Below, piece by piece: positions 11,712-19,984 of a DNA stretch of 64,000 nt (positions within the stretch are counted from its first letter, which is position 1; every line of letters begins with the position of its first letter). Where the stretch lies: contig NZ_CP017754.1 in the NCBI RefSeq assembly GCF_001854325.1, positions 3,906,001-3,970,000 of the forward strand, given 5' to 3'. The notes under the pieces were generated by a model, which worked only from the letters and a program-made list of their open reading frames with translations, did no database searches and was not told where the DNA came from. A program made the translations under genes and the position numbers. The DNA comes from Cupriavidus malaysiensis (GTDB lineage: Bacteria > Pseudomonadota > Gammaproteobacteria > Burkholderiales > Burkholderiaceae).

Positions 11712-11933
11712 ATGAACAAACTGATCGCTGCTGCTCTGGTTTCCGGCCTGTTCGCCACCGGTGCATTCGCCCAAGCTTCGGCTCCGGCTGCTGCTGACGC
11801 TGCAGCGCCCGCTGCCAAGGCTGAAGCGAAGCCCGCCAAGAAGAAGCACAGCAAGAAGAAGCACGCCAAGAAGGCCGCTTCGAAGGCAGAAGCCGCTCCC
11901 GCCTCCGCTCCGGCAGAAGGCGCTTCGAAGTAA
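11712..11933 (+). CDS. Small exported Lys/Ala-rich protein of unknown function
   Basis: The 73-residue product has a clear Sec signal peptide, MNKLIAAALVSGLFATGAFAQ, with cleavage likely at AFA-Q. The remaining 50 or so residues are almost only Ala, Lys, Pro, Ser and Glu, with the basic runs AKKKHSKKKHAKK in the middle. Such low-complexity, histone-tail-like exported peptides recur in Burkholderiales and are reminiscent in composition of acid-shock proteins, but no function is established and I do not assign one. It is monocistronic, with a strong terminator 41 bp past the stop. A candidate ribosome-binding region is GAGGGAA at 11700-11706. Confidence 0.85.
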   Translation: MNKLIAAALVSGLFATGAFAQASAPAAADAAAPAAKAEAKPAKKKHSKKKHAKKAASKAEAAPASAPAEGASK

Positions 11934-11973
11934 GACTTCGGAAGTCGCTTCGCACCGCCTCGGCGGTGCGTGC

Positions 11974-12009
11974 AAAGGCAGGCAGTCCCTCGGACGGCCT
12001 GCCTTTTTT
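11974..12009 (+). terminator. Strong rho-independent terminator
   Basis: The 10-bp perfect stem AAAGGCAGGC with GCCTGCCTTT runs into six Ts (12004-12009), downstream of the Lys/Ala-rich exported protein gene. Confidence 0.9.
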
Positions 12010-12109
12010 CATGCGCGTGCCGCGCGGCACGCAAGCCTGTGTCCGGGTTATCCTTGCGCCTGGCCTTTCCCTTCCCCTAACGCAGTAACGCTGACCCCAC
12101 GCCTACGCC

Positions 12110-12580
12110 ATGTCTCCCGCGTCCAAGATCCTGCTTCAACTTGCCGCCTTGACCGCCACCACGCTCGCCTTCGCACAAGGCGCAGCCGCGCAGGCGCAGA
12201 CCGGCCTGCCGGAGATCCAGCTGACCGCCGGCATGTACGCGATCCAGACCGAAGTGGCTGCCACACCGGAGTCGCGCGAGATCGGCTTGATGTACCGCAA
12301 GACCATGCCGGCGAGCCACGGCATGCTGTTCGTCTTCGAGCAGAAGGCCGGCAACTGCTTCTGGATGAAGAACACCGACCTGCCGCTGTCGATCGCCTTC
12401 CTGGCCGATGACGGCACCATCGTCAATATCGAGGACATGGCGCCGCAGACCGAGGACAACCACTGTCCGCGTGCGGCGGTGCGCTACGCGCTGGAGATGA
12501 ACCAGGGCTGGTTCAAGCAGAAGGGAATCAAGGCCGGCGCGCGCATCGGCGGCCTGCCGAGGGCGCCGCAGATGCGCTGA
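12110..12580 (+). CDS. DUF192 family exported protein
   Basis: This 156-residue protein has a signal peptide (hydrophobic segment ILLQLAALTATTLAFA, likely cleaved after AAAQA) and one DUF192 domain. Family hallmarks are VAATPESREIGLMYRKTM, HGMLFVFEQ, CFWMKNTDLPLSIAFL and the C-terminal ALEMNQGW. Biochemical function of DUF192 is unknown; the fold is a compact beta-barrel and members are usually periplasmic. It stands alone between two terminator-like hairpins. Confidence 0.9.
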   Translation: MSPASKILLQLAALTATTLAFAQGAAAQAQTGLPEIQLTAGMYAIQTEVAATPESREIGLMYRKTMPASHGMLFVFEQKAGNCFWMKNTDLPLSIAFLADDGTIVNIEDMAPQTEDNHCPRAAVRYALEMNQGWFKQKGIKAGARIGGLPRAPQMR

Positions 12581-12598
12581 GGCGCCCGGACGGGCGCC
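12581..12598. terminator. Hairpin between convergent DUF192 gene and yajQ
   Basis: An 8-bp perfect stem, GGCGCCCG with CGGGCGCC and a 2-base centre, begins directly after the DUF192 stop and lies 6 bp from the yajQ stop. It has no T-tract. It is a likely shared terminator or transcript-end stabiliser. Confidence 0.6.
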
Positions 12599-12603
12599 GC
12601 CGC

Positions 12604-13089
12604 TCAGTCGCGGAAGTTGTTGAAGTCGAGCGGCGCCTCGGAAACGTCCTTGCGCAGCAAGGCGATGACGCTCTGCAGGTCGTCGCGCTTGGTGCCCGAC
12701 ACGCGCACGGCGTCACCCTGGATGCTGGCCTGGACCTTGATCTTGCTGTCCTTGATCATGCGCACGATCTTCTTGGCCAGGTCGCCCGTCACTCCCTTCT
12801 TGATGGTGACGACCTGCTTGACCTTGTCGCCGCTGATCTTTTCAACCTTGCCGTAGTCGAGGAAGCGCACGTCCACGTTGCGCTTGGCCATCTTGTTGAT
12901 CAGCACGTCCTTGACCTGGCCCAGCTTGAAATCGTCGTCGGCGAAAGCGGTCAGCTCACCTTCCTTCTGCTCGACGCGGGCGTCGGATCCCTTGAAGTCG
13001 AAGCGCGTCGAGATCTCCTTGTTGGCCTGCTCGACGGCATTCTTCACTTCGACCATATTGGCTTCGCACACTACGTCAAACGACGGCAT
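12604..13089 (-). CDS. yajQ: YajQ family nucleotide-binding protein (UPF0234)
   Basis: This 161-residue protein matches YajQ from [15 protein letters not shown] through [10 protein letters not shown] to the C-terminal DFNNFRD. The family has two ferredoxin-like domains and binds nucleotides; a Xanthomonas member is a c-di-GMP-responsive co-regulator, which need not hold here. The ATG at 13089 has AGGAGA eight bases upstream, deciding it over a frame extending 24 codons further. It is convergent with the DUF192 gene and divergent from murB, with a TATAAT at 13148-13153 in the gap that probably serves murB. Confidence 0.96.
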   Translation of the reverse strand: MPSFDVVCEANMVEVKNAVEQANKEISTRFDFKGSDARVEQKEGELTAFADDDFKLGQVKDVLINKMAKRNVDVRFLDYGKVEKISGDKVKQVVTIKKGVTGDLAKKIVRMIKDSKIKVQASIQGDAVRVSGTKRDDLQSVIALLRKDVSEAPLDFNNFRD

Positions 13090-13215
13090 TTCTTTCTCCT
13101 GATAAGCAATTGCCCCGGAAGCGCCGCGCCTGGCGCCAGCGCTTCCGTATAATCCTGCCAACTCCGCAGTCCAGGCCGGCCCTCGTCATTCGGCGGCCGC
13201 CTCATCAGATCCCGC

Positions 13216-14226
13216 ATGGCAGATCTCCACGAATTTTATCCCCTGCGCCGCCACAATACATTCGGATTCGACGTCCGCGCGCGCTTCGCGGCACATGTGC
13301 GCAGTGAAGACGACCTGGTGGCGGCGCTCGCCGACCCGCGCGTGGCGGGGTTGCCGGTACTGGTGCTCGGCGGCGGCAGCAATGTGGTGCTGACCGCCGA
13401 CCTGCAGGCGCTGGTACTGCTGATGGAAATCCCGGGATTTTCGGCCCGCGCCTCCGAAACGGCATGGCTGGTCACGGCCGGCGCCGGCGAGAACTGGCAC
13501 GCGCTGGTGTGCCGCACCGTGACCGAGGGCATGCCGGGACTGGAAAACCTGGCGCTGATCCCTGGCACGGCGGGCGCCGCTCCCATCCAGAACATCGGGG
13601 CCTACGGCGTCGAGTTGCGCGAGCGCTTCGCCTCGCTGCGCGCCTACGACCGCGCCAGCGGCACCTTCGTCGAACTCGATGCGGCGCAATGCGCCTTCGG
13701 CTACCGCGACAGCCTGTTCAAGCAGGCAGGCAAGGATCGCTACATCATCACGGCGGTCACGCTGCGCCTGCCGCGGCCGTGGCAGGCGGTGCTCGGCTAT
13801 GCCGAGCTGGCGCGCGAGCTGCACGACGAACCGGCCCCCGGCGCTGCCGCCATCCTCGACGCCGTGGTAGCCATCCGCTCCCGCAAGCTGCCCGACCCGA
13901 CGCGCATCGGCAATGCGGGCAGCTTCTTCAAGAATCCGGTGGTCAGTGCCGCGCAAGGCGCGGCACTGCTCGCCGTCCATCCCGGAATGGCGCACTACAC
14001 GCAGGCCGACGGCCGCATCAAGCTGGCGGCCGGCTGGCTGATCGACCAATGCGGTTTCAAGGGGGTGCGCGACGGCGCGGTCGGTGTCTACGAGAAGCAG
14101 GCGCTGGTCCTCGTGCATCATGGCGGCGGCAACGGCGCACAGCTGCTGGCGCTGTCCACCCGCATCGCCGACGCGGTGCAGGCGCGCTTCGGCGTGCGCA
14201 TCGAGCCCGAGCCCGTCGTCCTGTAG
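13216..14226 (+). CDS. murB: UDP-N-acetylenolpyruvoylglucosamine reductase
   Basis: This 336-residue cytosolic FAD enzyme reduces UDP-GlcNAc-enolpyruvate to UDP-MurNAc with NADPH, the second committed step of peptidoglycan synthesis. Visible motifs: N-terminal [11 protein letters not shown]-binding [37 protein letters not shown], and the catalytic-Ser loop [10 protein letters not shown]. The length and FGYRDSLFK segment place it in the type I (E. coli-like) subgroup. A TATAAT 62 bp upstream of the ATG is a reasonable -10 element. It stands alone, outside any mur cluster. Confidence 0.97.
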   Translation: MADLHEFYPLRRHNTFGFDVRARFAAHVRSEDDLVAALADPRVAGLPVLVLGGGSNVVLTADLQALVLLMEIPGFSARASETAWLVTAGAGENWHALVCRTVTEGMPGLENLALIPGTAGAAPIQNIGAYGVELRERFASLRAYDRASGTFVELDAAQCAFGYRDSLFKQAGKDRYIITAVTLRLPRPWQAVLGYAELARELHDEPAPGAAAILDAVVAIRSRKLPDPTRIGNAGSFFKNPVVSAAQGAALLAVHPGMAHYTQADGRIKLAAGWLIDQCGFKGVRDGAVGVYEKQALVLVHHGGGNGAQLLALSTRIADAVQARFGVRIEPEPVVL

Positions 14227-14251
14227 GCCGGGCCACGGAGCCAGACCTGCG

Positions 14252-15292
14252 TCAAAGAGGGTCGTCGGAGAGAAACTCGCGGCGGATGTCCACCGAGCCG
14301 CGCTTGCCGACATCCTTGAAGTGGTTGGCCAGCCAGGCCTGCGCCGCCGTGCGGCCGCGCTCCTTCAGCATGACGAGGAAATTCCAGTGCGTGACCAGCT
14401 TGGTCGAGGAGGACAGATCGGCCAGCGCGTCATCGGCGCGGATGGAATGCATCAGCAGGTACTTGAGGCGATCGCGGTATTCCGGTCTCAGCCAGTCTTC
14501 GTCGAGCAGCTTCTGCACGAAGGCGATGGCGCGGAACTCGCGCAGCAGTGAGGCGTTGAAGGTGATCTCGTTGAGCCGCTCCATCACCTCCTGCGGCTGC
14601 GTGGGGACACCGGGGCGACGGATCGGATTGATATGGACGATCAGGATGTCGCGCGTGTCGGTCTGGTAGAACAGCGGGAACAGGGCCGGATTGCCCATGT
14701 AGCCACCATCCCAGTAGTGGCGACCCTCGATCTCGACGGCCGGGTACAGGTAGGGCAGGCAAGCCGAGGCCAGCAGCGCGTCCAGCGTGATGTCCTGCTT
14801 CTGGAAGACGCGCACATTGCCGCTGTTGACGTCAGTGGCTGCCACGAACAGCTTGGTGCCGGCGCAACAGCGCACGCGCTCGAAATCGACCTGGGCAGCG
14901 AGCAGGTCGCGCAGCGGGTTGTACTTGCCGCCCTGGGCCGAGGCATTCCACCAGCCGGCCCACATCTTCGTCCATTCCTGCAGCGGCCAGCCGCCATGGT
15001 GGTTGCCCGCCAGCCAGTCGGCCGTCTGCTGGCCGAAGGTGGAGAACGGCGAGCCCGTGCGGGAAACGCCGTACCAGAATTCATGCAATTTCTCGCGGGC
15101 GCGCTCGCGCCCGCCTTCAGCCATGCCATCCACCAACAGCACGGCGTTCATCGAGCCGGCGCTGGTGCCGCTGATGCCGTCGAAGTCCAGCCTGCCGTCT
15201 TCCAGCAGGGCGTCGAGCACGCCCCAGCCGAAGGCACCGTGGGCGCCGCCGCCCTGCAGGGCGAGGTTGATCATCTTAGGATCGCGCGACAT
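14252..15292 (-). CDS. Patatin-like phospholipase / acyl hydrolase
   Basis: This 346-residue patatin-domain protein has the full catalytic machinery: the oxyanion-hole glycine loop GGGAHGAFGWG (14-24), the nucleophile elbow GTSAG with Ser44, and the catalytic Asp in DGGYMGNPALFPL near residue 195. A second conserved block is AMIxxP-like IHINPIRRPGVP. There is no signal peptide, so it is probably cytosolic or membrane-peripheral. Substrate is unknown; relatives hydrolyse phospholipids or storage esters. It is the last gene of a minus-strand run after ppnP (62 bp gap), with which it may be co-transcribed, and is convergent with murB. Confidence 0.92.
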   Translation of the reverse strand: MSRDPKMINLALQGGGAHGAFGWGVLDALLEDGRLDFDGISGTSAGSMNAVLLVDGMAEGGRERAREKLHEFWYGVSRTGSPFSTFGQQTADWLAGNHHGGWPLQEWTKMWAGWWNASAQGGKYNPLRDLLAAQVDFERVRCCAGTKLFVAATDVNSGNVRVFQKQDITLDALLASACLPYLYPAVEIEGRHYWDGGYMGNPALFPLFYQTDTRDILIVHINPIRRPGVPTQPQEVMERLNEITFNASLLREFRAIAFVQKLLDEDWLRPEYRDRLKYLLMHSIRADDALADLSSSTKLVTHWNFLVMLKERGRTAAQAWLANHFKDVGKRGSVDIRREFLSDDPL

Positions 15293-15353
15293 GGCACTCC
15301 CTCCCGCTTGCCCGGCGGCCGGCGGCGCGGCAGGCGCTGCCGGCCCGGCGTGC

Positions 15354-15665
15354 TCAGCCGTAGTGGCAGACGTAGTCCAGCGTTTCCAGTACTTCGATGT
15401 CGAAGTTGCTGTTGCCGGGCACGCTGAACTGCTGGCCGGCGCCGTAGGTCTGCCATGCGTCCGACCCGGCTAGGCGGATGCGGCAGCTGCCGCCATTGAT
15501 CTCCATGATCTCGGGCGCGGCGGTGCCGAAGTTCAGCTTGGCGGGAAAGATCACGCCGAGCGTCTTGCGGGTGCCGTCCGGGAACAGCACCGTATGGCTG
15601 ACGCACTTGCCGTCGAAATAGAGATTCGCCTTCTTGACGACGGACACGTTGTCGAACTGGGTCAT
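15354..15665 (-). CDS. ppnP: Pyrimidine/purine nucleoside phosphorylase (PpnP, DUF1255)
   Basis: This 103-residue single-domain cupin-like protein matches Ppn[33 protein letters not shown] and the C-terminal [16 protein letters not shown]. The family phosphorolyses many nucleosides to base plus ribose 1-phosphate. The ATG at 15665 starts at the conserved [10 protein letters not shown]; a frame extending 36 codons further upstream would cross the argF terminator. It is separated from argF by that terminator, so it probably has its own promoter. Confidence 0.93.
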   Translation of the reverse strand: MTQFDNVSVVKKANLYFDGKCVSHTVLFPDGTRKTLGVIFPAKLNFGTAAPEIMEINGGSCRIRLAGSDAWQTYGAGQQFSVPGNSNFDIEVLETLDYVCHYG

Positions 15666-15744
15666 GCAATCACTCCTTGCTGCTGGCCGGTGGCCGGCGC
15701 CTGCCGGTTGCCGGCCGGGTTTTCGAATCCTGGCCCACCGTGTG

Positions 15745-15768
15745 AAAAGAGGGGCCGCGCGGCCCCTC
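15745..15768 (-). terminator. Terminator after argF
   Basis: A perfect 20-bp palindrome, GAGGGGCCGC with GCGGCCCCTC (15749-15768), is followed on the minus strand by TTTT. It lies about 75 bp past the argF stop and separates argF from ppnP. Confidence 0.75.
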
Positions 15769-15844
15769 CCCATTCACTTCATCGACTTCATCGACTCGCC
15801 CCGCAACCAGCCGCGCGTGCCGCGCCGCCGGCCTCCTTGCGCCT

Positions 15845-16768
15845 TCAATAGCGGCCGCAGAGCAGGTATTCCATCAGCGCCTTCTGCACGTGCAGGCGGT
15901 TCTCCGCCTCTTCCCAGACCACGCTCTTGGGTCCGTCGATCACCGCTGCCTCGACCTCCTCGCCGCGATGGGCCGGCAGGCAGTGCATGAACAGGGCGTC
16001 GGCATTGGCGCGGTCCATCATCGCGGTGGTCACCATCCACTGCTGGAAGGCACGCTTGCGGGTCTCGTTCTCGGCCTCGAAGCCCATGCTGGTCCACACG
16101 TCGGTGGTGACCAGGTCCGCGCCCTGGCAGGCCGCCAGCGGGTCGTCGAACACCTTGAGGTGGGGGGCCGCGGTGGCGGGCACCATGGCCGGATCGAGCT
16201 GGTAGCCCGGAGGCGCGGAGAAGTGGAACTGGAAGTCCAGCCGCTCGGCCGCCTGGATCCAGGTATAGGCCATGTTGTTGGCGTCGCCGATCCAGGCCAC
16301 CGTCTTGCCCTGGATGCTGCCGCGCTTCTCGATATAGGTGAAGACGTCGGCCAGCACCTGGCAGGGATGGTATTCGTTGGTCAGGCCGTTGATGACCGGC
16401 ACGCGCGAATGCGCCGCAAAGCGTTCGATGATGTCCTGGCCGAAGGTGCGGATCATGATGATGTCCACCATGCGGGAGATCACCTGTGCCGCATCCTCGA
16501 TCGGCTCGCCCCGGCCCAGCTGCGAATCGCGCGTGTTGAGGAACACGGCATGGCCGCCGAGCTGGTGGATGCCGGCCTCGAAGGACAGCCGCGTGCGCGT
16601 CGAATTCTTTTCGAAGATCATGGCCAGCGTGCGGTCGTGCAACGGGTGCCATGTCTCGTAGTTCTTGAACTTCGCCTTGAGGATCCGCGCGCGGTCCAGC
16701 AGGTACTCGTACTCCTCGGGAGACAGGTCGCTGAACTGGAGGTAATGCTTGATCGGGGTTGAGCTCAT
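15845..16768 (-). CDS. argF: Ornithine carbamoyltransferase
   Basis: This 307-residue enzyme converts ornithine and carbamoyl phosphate to citrulline in arginine synthesis. The carbamoyl-phosphate loop is STRTR at 56-60 within FEKNSTRTRLSF, HPCQ is at 134-137, the ornithine-side motif is WTSMGFE, and HCLPAHRGEEV carries the catalytic Cys. The ATG at 16768 starts the conserved MSSTPIKHYLQFSDLS; 10 extra upstream codons in frame lack similarity. It is transcribed alone and diverges from the DUF3579 gene across a 396-bp gap. Confidence 0.97.
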   Translation of the reverse strand: MSSTPIKHYLQFSDLSPEEYEYLLDRARILKAKFKNYETWHPLHDRTLAMIFEKNSTRTRLSFEAGIHQLGGHAVFLNTRDSQLGRGEPIEDAAQVISRMVDIIMIRTFGQDIIERFAAHSRVPVINGLTNEYHPCQVLADVFTYIEKRGSIQGKTVAWIGDANNMAYTWIQAAERLDFQFHFSAPPGYQLDPAMVPATAAPHLKVFDDPLAACQGADLVTTDVWTSMGFEAENETRKRAFQQWMVTTAMMDRANADALFMHCLPAHRGEEVEAAVIDGPKSVVWEEAENRLHVQKALMEYLLCGRY

Positions 16769-17164
16769 AAAACAAAGAAGGCGGCTCGGTGATGACACGC
16801 TGCCACCGATGCCGGGTGGCGAGGCGCGTCGCGGAGCCGCCTTTCGCGTCGCTTGCGCAATTTAACTGCAAGAATCATAAGGGATTATTTACCCTTTGGC
16901 GAGCCCGGAGGGACCCCGATCCGGCACCCCGGCACCGCCGCAGCCTTATGCGCAGGTCTTATATAAGATATAATACCCGCTGATTCACGCGGGGCGCGGC
17001 AACCCCATGCCCCCGCCCGCCACAGGCATCAAAAGTGCCCCTGCAAGCACCGACGCCCCGCAGACCGACCGGCTGGAAGCGAACCAACGCTCGCCGGCCG
17101 CGTCAAACCCGGCGCCCGTGCTCGCGGGTCTTACGCCGAGTCACCCTCCAGCCGCAGTCGTCTC
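16769..17164. other. 396-bp divergent gap between argF and the DUF3579 gene
   Basis: No gene is seen. The argF side (16769-16890) contains AT-rich patches suitable for a promoter. Near the middle is the palindrome TCTTATATAAGA (16957-16968) overlapping a TATAAT. From there to the DUF3579 ATG lie about 190 bp of GC-rich sequence without an evident open frame, presumably a leader. Confidence 0.6.
16957..16974 (+). promoter_or_regulatory. Palindrome TCTTATATAAGA fused to a TATAAT box
   Basis: A 12-bp perfect palindrome (16957-16968) is followed immediately by TATAAT (16969-16974). With the weak -35 TTATGC at 16946-16951 (17-bp spacing), the palindrome fills the promoter spacer, the position expected for a repressor operator. 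The same 12 bases occur upstream of icd (10850-10861). Confidence 0.6.
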
Positions 17165-17464
17165 ATGACCCCCAACGTTCGCGAATATTTCATCCAAGGC
17201 ATCACCAAGGAAGGCAAGACCTTCCGCCCGAGCGACTGGGCAGAACGGCTGTGCGGCGTGATGGCGCAGTTCCGCCCCGAAGGCGACACCGGCGACCCCC
17301 GCCTGACCTATTCACCCTATGTCCGCCCGGTGATTGCCGGCGGCGTCAAAAGCGTGGTCGTGGACGTCCGCCTCAAGGAGATCGAGCCCAAGGCGCTGGA
17401 TTTCGTGCTGAATTTCGCCCGCGACAACAACCTGCAGCTGGTCGAGGCCTGCTCGCTCGGCTGA
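17165..17464 (+). CDS. DUF3579 family protein, function unknown
   Basis: This 99-residue protein of the DUF3579 family is found mainly in betaproteobacteria. It begins MTPNVREYFIQGITKEGKTFRPSDWAERLCG and contains the conserved YVRPVIAGGVKSVVVD. There is no signal peptide or membrane segment, so it should be cytosolic. No biochemical role is established and I do not assign one. It is a single-gene unit between its own promoter region, which carries a palindrome shared with icd, and a bidirectional terminator at 17619-17647. Confidence 0.88.
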   Translation: MTPNVREYFIQGITKEGKTFRPSDWAERLCGVMAQFRPEGDTGDPRLTYSPYVRPVIAGGVKSVVVDVRLKEIEPKALDFVLNFARDNNLQLVEACSLG

Positions 17465-17618
17465 GCCCACCCCATCTCCGCCCCCCCTTCCCCGCTTCGC
17501 GGCCCGGCACCGACCCTCCAGGCCGCGACGAAACACTGCGCACAAGACAAACAAGACACAGCACGCAGGCACGCAATCGTCCGGCAGTCCGGCAACTGAA
17601 AGCGGAGGCCAGGAAAAC

Positions 17619-17647
17619 AAAAAGCCCGTCACATGGACGGGCTTTTT
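17619..17647. terminator. Bidirectional rho-independent terminator
   Basis: A perfect 12-bp stem, AAAAAGCCCGTC with GACGGGCTTTTT and a 5-nt loop, gives an A-tract on one side and a T-tract on the other. It can end both the DUF3579 transcript and the convergent rpsT transcript. Confidence 0.93.
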
Positions 17648-17713
17648 GCTGGACGACGATCCTGGCGGATCGCCGCGACCGCGCGACCGGAGCCGCGCGC
17701 AAGCTTGCCGGAA

Positions 17714-17980
17714 TCAGGCAGCCATCGACTTGATGGCAGCCGACAGGCGCGACTTGTGGCGTGCAGCCTTGTTCTTGTGCACGATCTTCTTGTCGGCGAT
17801 GCTGTCGATCACGGCCTGCGAGTTCTTGAAGATCTCGGCAGCAGCAGCCTTGTCGCCAGTGGCGATCGCCTTGCGAACAGCCTTCACGGCGGTACGCAGA
17901 CGCGAGCGCAGGCTGGAGTTGTGGGCGTTCTGGGCGACGGCTTGGCGCGCGCGCTTGCGGGCTTGTGCGGAATTTGCCAT
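17714..17980 (-). CDS. rpsT: 30S ribosomal protein S20
   Basis: This 88-residue, strongly basic helical protein is an early-binding 16S rRNA protein of the small subunit. It begins [21 protein letters not shown] and ends with the conserved [19 protein letters not shown]. Length and charge match the family. A TTGCGT/TATAAT promoter (18110-18139) gives a leader of about 130 nt, consistent with leader-mediated autoregulation of S20 known in E. coli, although I see no specific motif for that here. It is divergent from murJ, the classic rpsT-murJ arrangement. Confidence 0.97.
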   Translation of the reverse strand: MANSAQARKRARQAVAQNAHNSSLRSRLRTAVKAVRKAIATGDKAAAAEIFKNSQAVIDSIADKKIVHKNKAARHKSRLSAAIKSMAA

Positions 17981-18351
17981 TTACTTAGTTTTCCTGAATT
18001 CAGATGCGTGCCCCGGGGACACAGCCAAAAATGCACATCTAGCGGCCCGGGATACACGGTAAAGCACAGATAACCGAATCCGGAACGCAACTGTCCTTGT
18101 GAATCGGCGATTATACACACAGAGCAGCCGTAAACGCAAGAAGGAATCCCGCCCAACGACGGGACGGTCCGCCGCCTGCCCGATCCGTATAATAGGCGCC
18201 ACTTCGGCCCGCGTGGTCCCGCTGCAACTTCCCCGCGCCCGCGTCGTCTGATTCCTGGCCCGGCGGCCCGCCGGTGCAAGTCCATCCGATTCCGCACCGA
18301 CGCCGCGGCCGCACGGCCAGCGCCGGCGCTTTGCTCGCTCCAGCCTCAATC
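17981..18351. other. 371-bp divergent rpsT-murJ gap
   Basis: It contains the rpsT leader and promoter (minus strand) and a TATAAT at 18188-18193 on the plus strand that probably drives murJ, about 160 bp before its start. An in-frame extension of murJ back to a GTG at 18274 is open but has no family similarity. Otherwise nothing is recognised. Confidence 0.6.
18110..18139 (-). promoter_or_regulatory. Sigma-70 promoter of rpsT
   Basis: On the minus strand TTGCGT (18139-18134) and a perfect TATAAT (18115-18110) are separated by 18 bp. Confidence 0.6.
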
Positions 18352-19902
18352 TTGAACCTGCTCAAAGCGCTCGCCACCATCAGCAGCCTGACCATGCTCT
18401 CGCGCATCACGGGCCTGGTGCGCGAGATCCTCATCGCACGCGCCTTCGGGGCCTCGGACATGACCGATGCCTTCAACGTGGCCTTCCGCATCCCCAACCT
18501 GCTGCGCCGCATCTTCGGCGAGGGCGCGTTCTCGCAAGCCTTCGTGCCCATCCTGGGCGAGTACCACAGCAAGCGCGGCGAGGCCGACACCCGGCGCCTG
18601 ATCGATGCCGTCGGCACGGTGATGACCTGGGTCCTGATGGGAGTCTCGCTGCTGGGCGTGATCGGCGCCCCGGTGGTGATGACCGTGGTGGCGACCGGCT
18701 TCCGCGGGCAGAGCGAGACCTATACCGCGGCTGTCTTCATGACGCGGGTGATGTTCCCCTATATCGGCCTGATTTCCCTGGTCGCGCTCGCTTCGGGCAT
18801 CCTCAACACCTGGCGACGCTTCGCCGTGCCGGCCTTCACCCCGGTGCTGCTCAACCTGTGCCTGATCTTCGCCGCGCTCTTTGTCGGCCCGCACATGCGT
18901 GAACCGATCTACGCCCAGGCCTGGGGCGTGCTGGTGGGCGGCATCCTGCAGCTCATCATCCAGATCCCCGCGCTGCGCCGGATGGGCGTGATGCCGCGCA
19001 TCGGCGTCAATGTCCGCGCCGCCTGGGCCGACGCCGGGGTGCGGCGCATCCTGAAGCAGATGGTGCCGGCGCTGATGGCCGTCTCGGTGGCCCAGATCAG
19101 CCTGATCATCAATACCAATATCGCTTCGCGGCTGGCCGCAGGCAGCGTCTCCTACCTGACCTACGCCGACCGCCTGATGGAATTCCCCACGGCGCTGCTG
19201 GGCGTGGCGCTGGGGACCATCCTGCTGCCCAGCCTGTCGAAGGCCAGCGCCGAAGCCAACCATCACGAGTATTCCGGCCTGCTCGACTGGGGACTGCGGC
19301 TGACCTTTCTGCTGGCCCTGCCCTGCGCGGTCGGGCTGTTCGTGTTCGGCACGCCGCTGACGGCCGTGCTGTTCAACTACGGCAAGTTCAACGGCCACGC
19401 GGTGGAAATGACGCGGCAGGCGCTGGTGGCCTACGGCACCGGCCTGCTCGGCCTCATCCTGATCAAGATCCTGGCCCCGGGCTTCTATGCGCGGCAGGAC
19501 ATCCGCACCCCGGTCAAGATCGCGGTGGCCGTGCTGGTCATCACCCAACTCGCCAACCTCGCCTTCGTGCCCCGCTTCGGCCACGCCGGCCTGGCGCTGT
19601 CGATCAGCCTGGGCGCCACCCTCAACGCCCTGATGCTGTTCATCGGCCTGCGCCGGCGCGGCCTCTACGAACCGGCACCGGGGTGGACATTGTTCCTCGC
19701 GCAACTGCTGGCTGCGGTCACGCTGCTGTCCGGGCTGCTGCTGTGGTTCGCGCGCAGCTTCGACTGGGTCGCCCTGGGCAGCACGCCGCTGCTGCGCGTG
19801 GCCCTGCTGGCATCGTGCCTGGTACTTGCGGCGGTCGTCTACTTCGGTACACTGTGGCTCATGGGGCTGAGATTCACTGCCTTCAAGCGCAAGGCCGGCT
19901 GA
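18352..19902 (+). CDS. murJ: Lipid II flippase MurJ (MviN)
   Basis: This 516-residue polytopic MOP-superfamily protein flips lipid II across the inner membrane for peptidoglycan synthesis. The N-terminus NLLKALATISSLTMLSRITGLVRE and the conserved GASDMTDAFNVAFRIPNLLRR and GEGAFSQAFVPI carry the family's essential Arg and Asp residues. About 14 hydrophobic segments can be traced. The best start is TTG at 18352, because family proteins begin at this NLLK block; an in-frame GTG at 18274 would add 26 residues without similarity. No ATG is available near the block, so a rare start codon is real here. No good ribosome-binding site is seen. Confidence 0.94.
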   Translation: MNLLKALATISSLTMLSRITGLVREILIARAFGASDMTDAFNVAFRIPNLLRRIFGEGAFSQAFVPILGEYHSKRGEADTRRLIDAVGTVMTWVLMGVSLLGVIGAPVVMTVVATGFRGQSETYTAAVFMTRVMFPYIGLISLVALASGILNTWRRFAVPAFTPVLLNLCLIFAALFVGPHMREPIYAQAWGVLVGGILQLIIQIPALRRMGVMPRIGVNVRAAWADAGVRRILKQMVPALMAVSVAQISLIINTNIASRLAAGSVSYLTYADRLMEFPTALLGVALGTILLPSLSKASAEANHHEYSGLLDWGLRLTFLLALPCAVGLFVFGTPLTAVLFNYGKFNGHAVEMTRQALVAYGTGLLGLILIKILAPGFYARQDIRTPVKIAVAVLVITQLANLAFVPRFGHAGLALSISLGATLNALMLFIGLRRRGLYEPAPGWTLFLAQLLAAVTLLSGLLLWFARSFDWVALGSTPLLRVALLASCLVLAAVVYFGTLWLMGLRFTAFKRKAG

Positions 19903-19984
19903 TCCGCCGCGCCGAAGGCCACGGCGGAACGTATCCGGCGCGCCAGCCAGGACGCGGCGCCCTGCGCCGCTTCAGGAACCCGAT

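Noticed and set aside
18274..18351. GTG 18274 as the murJ start
   Set aside because: It would add 26 residues (Arg/Ala-rich) not found in MurJ, whose conserved N-terminus begins at the TTG 18352.
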